Origin: SVEL01 sp964573715
GTDB taxonomy: Bacteria; Bacillota; Clostridia; Lachnospirales; Lachnospiraceae
Direction of reading: 5' to 3'
NCBI GenBank assembly: GCA_964573715.1
Contig: CAZNKR010000004.1
Location: forward strand, 1 to 64,000
DNA length: 64,000 nt
Below are positions 58,484-64,000 of the stretch, piece by piece. A model generated the notes under the pieces. The model was given only the letters and a program-made list of their open reading frames with translations. It did not search any database and was not told where the DNA came from. The position numbers and the translations under genes are program-made. Every line of letters starts with the position of its first letter. Position 1 is the stretch's first letter.

Positions 58484-60394
58484 CTACCTTCTTTCTTTCT
58501 TTTTATGAACATTTCTTATTGTTTTCTTTTTAGAATCAATATTTCTAAAATCTTTATTTCCCATCTTACCTTTATATTTAGATTCGCCAGCTAGTCTACG
58601 AGGCTTTATTAAGCAATGTTTTTCAAATCCAATCAAATCTTCTCTACCAGCTTTGATTAAGGCTTCTTTAACTAAATCATAGTTTTTAGGATTACGATAT
58701 TGAATAAGTGCTCTTTGCATTGCTTTTTCATGTGGATTTGTAGGAACATAAACCGCTTCCATAGTTCTAGGATCAAGTCCAGTATAATACATGCAAGTTG
58801 ATATTGTTGAAGGAGTTGGATAAAAATCCTGAACCTGTTCAGGCATGTATCCTAAATCTCTTAAATATTCAGCTAAAATAACAGCATCTTTCATTGTTGA
58901 ACCGGGATGAGATGACATTAAATATGGAACAACAAACTGTTTTAATCCCAGCTGTTCATTTAATCTATTGTATTTTTTAAGGAATTTTTCATATACCGAA
59001 TTAGAAGGCTTTCCCATTTTTCTTAAAACATTATCGGAGACATGTTCTGGAGCAACCTTTAACTGACCACTTACATGGTATTGAACCATTTCTTTAAAGA
59101 ATGTACCATCTTCATCATAAACAAGATAATCAAATCTTATTCCACTTCGAATAAATACTTTTTTAACTTTTGGAATCTCTCTAAGTTTACGTAATAACTT
59201 TATGTAATCCGAGTGATCCACTTTTAAATTTTGACATCCTGTTGGAAATAAACATTGCTTATTTTTACACACACCATGCTTTAACTGTTTATCACACGCT
59301 GGCTGTCTAAAGTTTGCAGTAGGTCCACCAACATCATGAATATACCCTTTGAAATCCTTATCCCAAGTAATTTTTTTAGCTTCTTCAATAATTGATTCAT
59401 GACTTCTAGTCTGAATAATCCTTCCTTGATGAAATGTAAGGGCGCAAAAACTACAGCCTCCAAAACATCCACGATTACTAACTAGTGAGAATTTAACCTC
59501 AGTTATTGCTGGTACTCCACCGAATGATTCATAGGACGGATGATAATTTCTCATATATGGTAATGAATATACTTGATCCATTTCTGATTGAGACAATGGT
59601 TTTTGAGGAATATTTTGAACAACATAAACATCATTAGGATATGGTTCAACAAGTTTTTTTGCTGTAAAAGGATCTGTATTTAGATATTGAGTATAAAAGC
59701 TTTTAGCAAACTCTTTTTTGTTTTCTTTAATTGTGTCATAATCTTTAAGAATTTCATAATCATAAACAGATGAAAGGTCTTTTGTTTTATAAACACTTCC
59801 ATCAATAAAGGTTATATCCTTTATTTCTATTCCTGAGGATAAAGCATCTGCAACTTCTACTATTGAACGTTCCCCCATTCCATAAAGTACTAAATCCGCA
59901 CCAGAATCCAAAAGAATGGAACGTTTAACACTGTTTTTCCAATAATCATAATGGGCAAGTCTTCTAAGTGAAGCTTCTATGCCACCAATAATAATAGGAA
60001 CATCCTTGTATGTTTGTCTAATTAAATTACAATAAACAACAGTTGCATAATCTGGCCTTTTACCCATAACTCCACCTGGAGTAAATGCATCAGTTGCTCT
60101 TCTTTTTTTTGAAACAGAATAATGGTTAACCATTGAATCCATATTTCCGCCCATAACTAAAAAACCAAGCTTGGGTTTACCTAAAATAGAAATACTCTCT
60201 TTGTTTTTCCAGTCTGGTTGAGAAATAATACCAATAGAATATCCATGACTTTCAAGTATTCTACTGATTATTGCATGTCCAAAAGAAGGATGATCAACAT
60301 AAGCATCTCCAATAACATAAACAAAATCTAATTGATCTATGCCTCTTTCTTCTAAGTCTTCTTTTGATATTGGTAAATATCCATCGTATGTCAT
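58484..60394 (-). CDS. YgiQ family radical SAM protein
   Basis: Radical SAM core has NRGCFGGCSFCALTFHQGR with the CxxxCxxC cluster site; early FLVMGGNMDSMVNHYSV and IIIGGIEASLRRLAHYDYW are family segments. The C-terminal tail is Lys-rich and ends VHKKKERR. 636 residues, normal. The function of YgiQ proteins is unknown. TTAAGGA-like AAGGAATAAAATG places the start at 60394. Confidence 0.94.
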   Translation of the reverse strand: MTYDGYLPISKEDLEERGIDQLDFVYVIGDAYVDHPSFGHAIISRILESHGYSIGIISQPDWKNKESISILGKPKLGFLVMGGNMDSMVNHYSVSKKRRATDAFTPGGVMGKRPDYATVVYCNLIRQTYKDVPIIIGGIEASLRRLAHYDYWKNSVKRSILLDSGADLVLYGMGERSIVEVADALSSGIEIKDITFIDGSVYKTKDLSSVYDYEILKDYDTIKENKKEFAKSFYTQYLNTDPFTAKKLVEPYPNDVYVVQNIPQKPLSQSEMDQVYSLPYMRNYHPSYESFGGVPAITEVKFSLVSNRGCFGGCSFCALTFHQGRIIQTRSHESIIEEAKKITWDKDFKGYIHDVGGPTANFRQPACDKQLKHGVCKNKQCLFPTGCQNLKVDHSDYIKLLRKLREIPKVKKVFIRSGIRFDYLVYDEDGTFFKEMVQYHVSGQLKVAPEHVSDNVLRKMGKPSNSVYEKFLKKYNRLNEQLGLKQFVVPYLMSSHPGSTMKDAVILAEYLRDLGYMPEQVQDFYPTPSTISTCMYYTGLDPRTMEAVYVPTNPHEKAMQRALIQYRNPKNYDLVKEALIKAGREDLIGFEKHCLIKPRRLAGESKYKGKMGNKDFRNIDSKKKTIRNVHKKKERR

Positions 60395-60402
60395 TTTATT
60401 CC

Positions 60403-61062
60403 TTAGCTGCAGTATTTTGATAAGAATTCGTTATAATTCTTTATATGATAATCTGCAAGCCTTTCCTTTTCTTTTATTAAATCTATAGAATAATCATCAT
60501 CAACAGCACATGTTGTCATTCCAGCCGATTTTCCTGCTATTATTCCAACCGGAATGTCTTCAAAAACAAAGCATCTGTTAGGATTAACGTTTAATTTCTT
60601 TGAATTTGTTAGATATATCTCGGGATTTGGTTTGCCTAAAGTTACATCACATCCTGTAATGATAGAATCAAAATATTGCGTAATATTTAATGAATCAATA
60701 CACGCGTATGTCAGTTCCTTTGAATTAGAGGTTGCAATACCTAATTTCTTACCTTTGGAATGTAAATAATTTAGGATATCAGTAACCCCCTGTTTAAGCT
60801 TTACCTTATGCTTATAGCTATCATAAGCCATTTCGTTCCAATCGTTTTTGATTTTTTCTATGTCATCCTTAATATTGAATCTATTTTTAAAATAGTGAGC
60901 TATCTGAGTAAAACTCATTCCTTCTATTTCGGATTGAAGATTCCCAGGAAGACTTAGACCATGCCTTTCTAAATATTCTATATCTATAGAACGCCACATC
61001 CACATTGAATCAACAAGAGTTCCGTCCAAATCAAATATATACGCATCAAAATTATTTACCAT
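60403..61062 (-). CDS. HAD-family phosphatase, beta-phosphoglucomutase-like
   Basis: FDLDGTLVDSMWMWRSID carries the catalytic Asp pair; GIATSNSKELTYAC and LGKPNPEIYLTNS are later HAD motifs, with EDIPVGIIAGKSAGM. A helical cap domain lies at about 20-90. 219 residues. It overlaps the rsuA-like stop by 1 base (TAATG). Substrate unknown, a small sugar phosphate is likely. Confidence 0.9.
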   Translation of the reverse strand: MVNNFDAYIFDLDGTLVDSMWMWRSIDIEYLERHGLSLPGNLQSEIEGMSFTQIAHYFKNRFNIKDDIEKIKNDWNEMAYDSYKHKVKLKQGVTDILNYLHSKGKKLGIATSNSKELTYACIDSLNITQYFDSIITGCDVTLGKPNPEIYLTNSKKLNVNPNRCFVFEDIPVGIIAGKSAGMTTCAVDDDYSIDLIKEKERLADYHIKNYNEFLSKYCS

Positions 61063-61772
61063 TATTTTTCACCTTTTAATCTATTAAGTTCTACTTCTGT
61101 TAATTTTCTATACTTTCCTGGCAAAAGTGTAGGGTCTAAAACAAGGGAACCCATTGAAATACGTTTAAGAAAGGTAACCTCTAAACCAACAGCTTTAAAC
61201 ATTCTTTTAACCTGATGAAATTTACCTTCATGAATGGTAATGTAGACATGTCTAGGGTTGTTTGTGGTTTCAACAAGAGCAGGAAGTGTTGTAAAATCTT
61301 CAAGTTCAATCCCACTATTTAGTTTTTGTATCATATTGGAAGTAATCATTGAATCTAGTTCTACATAGTACTTCTTATCAACATGCTTTTTAGGACTAAG
61401 TAAATTATGTGCTAATTCACCATCATTAGTTATTAGTAAAAGACCTTCAGTATCTTTATCAAGTCTTCCAACCGGAAAAAGATTTAAGTGACGTCCCTCT
61501 TTAATTAAATCAATTACAGTCGCTGATAAATTGTCTTCTGTTGCTGAAACAAAACCTTGAGGCTTGTTAAGCATAATATATAAATTTTCAATATATTCAA
61601 TTTTATTATTATTGTAATAAACAGTGTCTGTATCTGTGTTGATTTTAGTATCTGCCTTTTTTATGATTTGGTTGTTTACAGTTATTTTACCTGCTTTAAT
61701 TAATATCTTAACTTCACTTCTACTTCCAAATCCACCTGAAGTTAAGAGCTTATCTAATCTTAATGTTGACAT
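61062..61772 (-). CDS. 16S rRNA/23S rRNA pseudouridine synthase RsuA/RluB family
   Basis: S4 domain (RLDKLLTSGGFGSRSEVKIL) and catalytic FPVGRLDKDTEGLLLITNDG with the active Asp; KFHQVKRMFKAVGLEV closes the domain. 236 residues, as in RsuA. It starts 2 bases after the relQ-like stop with no ribosome binding site, so it is probably translated by reinitiation. Confidence 0.93.
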   Translation of the reverse strand: MSTLRLDKLLTSGGFGSRSEVKILIKAGKITVNNQIIKKADTKINTDTDTVYYNNNKIEYIENLYIMLNKPQGFVSATEDNLSATVIDLIKEGRHLNLFPVGRLDKDTEGLLLITNDGELAHNLLSPKKHVDKKYYVELDSMITSNMIQKLNSGIELEDFTTLPALVETTNNPRHVYITIHEGKFHQVKRMFKAVGLEVTFLKRISMGSLVLDPTLLPGKYRKLTEVELNRLKGEK

Positions 61773-61774
61773 AG

Positions 61775-62590
61775 TTAATTTAAAGAGTCATCAATACCTT
61801 GTGCTCTATATCCTTCCGCAATAATATCTAATTGATTAAGAAATCTAGTCAGAGAGGCTAAATCATCCTTCTTGTACACTGTATAGAATTCTTCTTGAAT
61901 TTTAATTATTTCACGTTTATTTGCAACCTTATATAAATTTTGCATAAGATTAAGTATCTCTGTAATAATATTGGCTTTTTCTCTGAAGCTGTTTTGAGAA
62001 TCCATAATTTCTTCGCGAATGGAACTCATCTCTGTATCAAGACTGATAATTGCTTCAGAAGCTGATGTAAGACGTTCTCTTACGTGAACAGGCATGTGTT
62101 GCTTATATTTATATTGAAGTGAATGTTCAATAGTTGCCCAAAAATTCATTGCAAGGGTTCTGATTTGAATTTCCACCTTAACATTTATAGGACCTTCTAG
62201 GGTTTGAACTGTATATCCAACAATCATATGATAGCTTCTATAACCACTAGGTTTCATGTTGGTAATATAGTCCTTTTCAAGTAAAACCTTAATATCAGTT
62301 CTTGAATATATAATTTGAACAACCTTATAAATATCCTCAACAAACTGGCAAATAATTCTAATACCAGCTATATCATCAACCTTCTCACAAACATCATCAA
62401 GAGAAATATCCTTTTTCTGACATTTTTCCAATATACTTGAAATCTTTTTTACACGTCCATTAACAAGTTCAATTGGTGAATACTCCTCCATAAGTCTATA
62501 TTCATTAATTATATTATTAAATTTCATGGTTAGTTCATCAACTGCCATGACATATGGCTGTAGAATTTCACGCCAAAGTTTTATATCCAT
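61775..62590 (-). CDS. relQ: Small (p)ppGpp synthetase, RelQ type
   Basis: A single RelA/SpoT synthetase domain of 271 residues without hydrolase or TGS domains: KVDDIAGIRIICQFVEDI, MKPSGYRSYHMIVGYT and VEIQIRTLAMNFWATIEHSL. RelQ synthetases make ppGpp from GTP/GDP and ATP, often in response to cell-envelope stress. AAAAGG lies 8 bases before the ATG. Head of the relQ-rsuA-HAD-YgiQ-SDR run. The last 60 residues are helical as in RelQ. Confidence 0.92.
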   Translation of the reverse strand: MDIKLWREILQPYVMAVDELTMKFNNIINEYRLMEEYSPIELVNGRVKKISSILEKCQKKDISLDDVCEKVDDIAGIRIICQFVEDIYKVVQIIYSRTDIKVLLEKDYITNMKPSGYRSYHMIVGYTVQTLEGPINVKVEIQIRTLAMNFWATIEHSLQYKYKQHMPVHVRERLTSASEAIISLDTEMSSIREEIMDSQNSFREKANIITEILNLMQNLYKVANKREIIKIQEEFYTVYKKDDLASLTRFLNQLDIIAEGYRAQGIDDSLN

Positions 62591-62645
62591 TTAAATACCT
62601 TTTCATTTCTGTTATGTGACTACGACACAAACTCATATATTTTAA

Positions 62646-62654
62646 ATTATAACA
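62646..62654 (-). promoter_or_regulatory. Extended -10 promoter of the relQ-like gene
   Basis: On the minus strand TGTTATAAT (62654-62646) is an extended -10. The -35 at the normal distance is TATGAT (62674-62669), a weak match. The leader is about 50 bases. Confidence 0.6.
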
Positions 62655-62774
62655 TAGGGGTGTTAAAAATCATACCTTAAAATAGTATTTTCGAATTTTT
62701 TAAGAATTGTATATGGGTTAATGCAAAAATCTTCCTTACTATTATTATTTTATATGTTTTAATTATAAGACCCC

Positions 62775-62804
62775 AAAAAAAATAAGTGCGACACGCGCAC
62801 TTAT
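62775..62804 (-). terminator. Terminator after the FtsA-like gene
   Basis: On the minus strand ATAAGTGCG (62804-62796), loop CGTGT, and CGCACTTAT (62790-62782) run into T8. It ends the gene at 62833 and shields the relQ-like promoter. Confidence 0.85.
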
Positions 62805-62832
62805 AATATATTCTTAAAGATAAAATTTAGAA

Positions 62833-64000
62833 CTATTTTTCCCAGTATAAATCAATTATATCTCCAGAAACAATAGTATCTGCAAAGCTTGCTGTTTCAT
62901 TATTGATTTTAGTTATCAACATAGAACCACCTACTGTTTTAGTATCAAAAGGATAAACATCAATTATATCAACAAATACATAGCTTGATTTACCAGATAA
63001 AGTAACCAATGTGCCATTAACAGTCACGCTTATACTTGTATTATTAGTTTGTGTGCTAAATGCATTTTCATTATCTAAGGATGCATCATAATTACTAATT
63101 GGTTCATCACTAAGATAATTGGTATCCTTAATTTCAACCACAAATCCGCCATATATCGGTTCATTTATAAGGCTCTTATGACCATTAATATAAACGTCCT
63201 TGCCTGTTAAATCAATATCCATAAATTGCATAACCTGTGAAATTGAATAATAGTCTAAAATAGTAATTTTATCATTATCCTTTATTTCGTAATTTGAAGG
63301 AACAAGTTCACCATTTACATCTGCAAATTTTGGACATGAAATATTGTTTCCATTAACAGTAAAGGCAATTGAATCTTTAAACTCAGGAAGCTGACTAATT
63401 GTTAATTTGGCATTGTCACCTATTGTGGATTCGTTGATTGTAATTACGTCATTTTTAATAATGTGGGAATTTATGTTTGCTTCTTTGCCGTTAATGATAA
63501 TAACAGCAGCTTCACCAAGGGAACCTCTTTGCATTTTAACCTTGTCATTAAGAATGTATGTAAGCTCTTTTCCTCTTCTTGGGAATAGTGCTTCATTTGG
63601 AAATCCTATCTGCATTGCAGCATCAACAACTGTTAATCTATCATTATCATAAAGCTTAATTCTTTGATCATTTATGGAAACAAAGATAAAGTTGTTTTTC
63701 TGATTGTAAAAATTAATACAAATTCCAATAGGAGTAACAAGCAATGGATCTTTTTTTACACCATCCATTAGGAAATTAACGTCACGGAGAACTTCTTCAC
63801 CTCTTAGGGCAACTCTTTCTCCTGGAAGTCCTAAATAATTAGCAAGACTCTCTGTAAAGCCATAGGCTTTACCACCTCCACCAACAACAAAAACAGCATT
63901 TACACTTTTACCACCATTAAGCTCTATTATTTTATCAGCAATTTCTTTGGTCATAGAATTAACTGTCGGTTCATAAATAGCACGAATATCTTGTGGTGTC
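62833..64000 (-). CDS. FtsA/actin-fold cell-division-type protein with beta-grasp-like tail, 5' end outside the window
   Basis: The frame is open beyond the window edge, so only the C-terminal 389 residues are seen. The first visible part has VFVVGGGGKAYGFTESLANY, the adenosine motif of actin/FtsA-fold ATPases, followed by LGLPGERVALRGEEVLRDV. About 260 residues of repeated small beta-rich units then follow (e.g. NDQRIKLYDNDRLTVVDAA, NGKEANINSHIIKNDVI, VNGNNISCPKFADVNGEL), suggesting ubiquitin-like beta-grasp domains. Lachnospiraceae have such FtsA-domain proteins; their role in division is inferred. An ATG at 63954 is internal, not the start. Confidence 0.7.
   Translation of the reverse strand, partial: TPQDIRAIYEPTVNSMTKEIADKIIELNGGKSVNAVFVVGGGGKAYGFTESLANYLGLPGERVALRGEEVLRDVNFLMDGVKKDPLLVTPIGICINFYNQKNNFIFVSINDQRIKLYDNDRLTVVDAAMQIGFPNEALFPRRGKELTYILNDKVKMQRGSLGEAAVIIINGKEANINSHIIKNDVITINESTIGDNAKLTISQLPEFKDSIAFTVNGNNISCPKFADVNGELVPSNYEIKDNDKITILDYYSISQVMQFMDIDLTGKDVYINGHKSLINEPIYGGFVVEIKDTNYLSDEPISNYDASLDNENAFSTQTNNTSISVTVNGTLVTLSGKSSYVFVDIIDVYPFDTKTVGGSMLITKINNETASFADTIVSGDIIDLYWEK

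Noticed and set aside
1..64000. tRNA or rRNA genes and insertion sequences
   Set aside because: No cloverleaf-like segments with a T-loop consensus, no rRNA-like conserved stretches, no transposase frames or terminal inverted repeats were found by reading both strands.

Overview
The window reads as an AT-rich genome of the Firmicutes, class Clostridia, most likely a Lachnospiraceae gut bacterium. The grounds are gene order and content: ylxM-ffh-rpsP-khpA-rimM-trmD-rplS-lepB-rbgA-rnhB, a ylm/sepF block, rplU-prp-rpmA-obg-yhbY-nadD-yqeK-rsfS, a Prp-processed form of ribosomal protein L27, short HisG with HisZ, AGGAGG-type ribosome binding sites and Bacillus-like SOS boxes. The genus cannot be fixed from the sequence alone. 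No tRNA, rRNA, CRISPR array, insertion sequence or prophage was seen.

Layout, plus strand 1-29.3 kb. A very AT-rich cassette (183-6894) encodes an exported 153-aa protein, two lipoproteins, an ABC ATPase and two paralogous permeases; the second permease is fused to a lipoprotein-like extracellular domain. The SRP/ribosome operon follows (ylxM to trmD). A second lipoprotein/ABC cassette (10750-14468, LolD/FtsX type) separates trmD from rplS. Next come rplS, two signal peptidases flanking rbgA, rnhB, a FliK-like/FlhB-like pair, yraN, the pgeF-HlyD-like-yggS-sepF block, aroB, lspA, rluD, and a phospholipid block (LPG-synthase-like membrane protein, pssA, psd).

29.5-34.2 kb is mixed: a small membrane protein, a TtcA-like thiolase, a tyrosine recombinase, a lipoprotein with internal duplications, and the divergent SOS pair yneA-like/lexA with three operators. 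34.3-38.6 kb (minus) is the rplU-prp-rpmA / obg-yhbY-nadD-yqeK-rsfS block. A chemoreceptor with an unusual cytoplasmic N-terminal extension (38865-40955, plus) stands alone. 41.0-52.5 kb (minus) carries the his genes (hisZ-G-D-B and a fused hisIE), then an O-antigen-ligase-like protein with small and TPR partners, a radical SAM protein with its DUF2344 partner, and RNase E/G. 52.7-56.5 kb (minus) holds recU, a pseudouridine synthase and three poorly known genes. A YeiH transporter (plus) converges on a minus-strand run relQ-like, rsuA-like, HAD, YgiQ, SDR. The window ends inside an FtsA-like actin-fold gene with a beta-grasp tail.

The most unusual features are: (i) the permease-lipoprotein fusion with an internal lipobox; (ii) short tandem repeats that start at or span the stop codons of at least five genes (ylqH-like, rluD, lexA, hisD, recU), with an in-frame open extension of 67 codons after rluD; (iii) two AT-rich lipoprotein/ABC cassettes bracketing the core SRP operon; (iv) a chemoreceptor with about 145 cytoplasmic residues before its first membrane segment; and (v) a HisIE enzyme carrying a degenerate HisA/HisF-like N-terminal domain.
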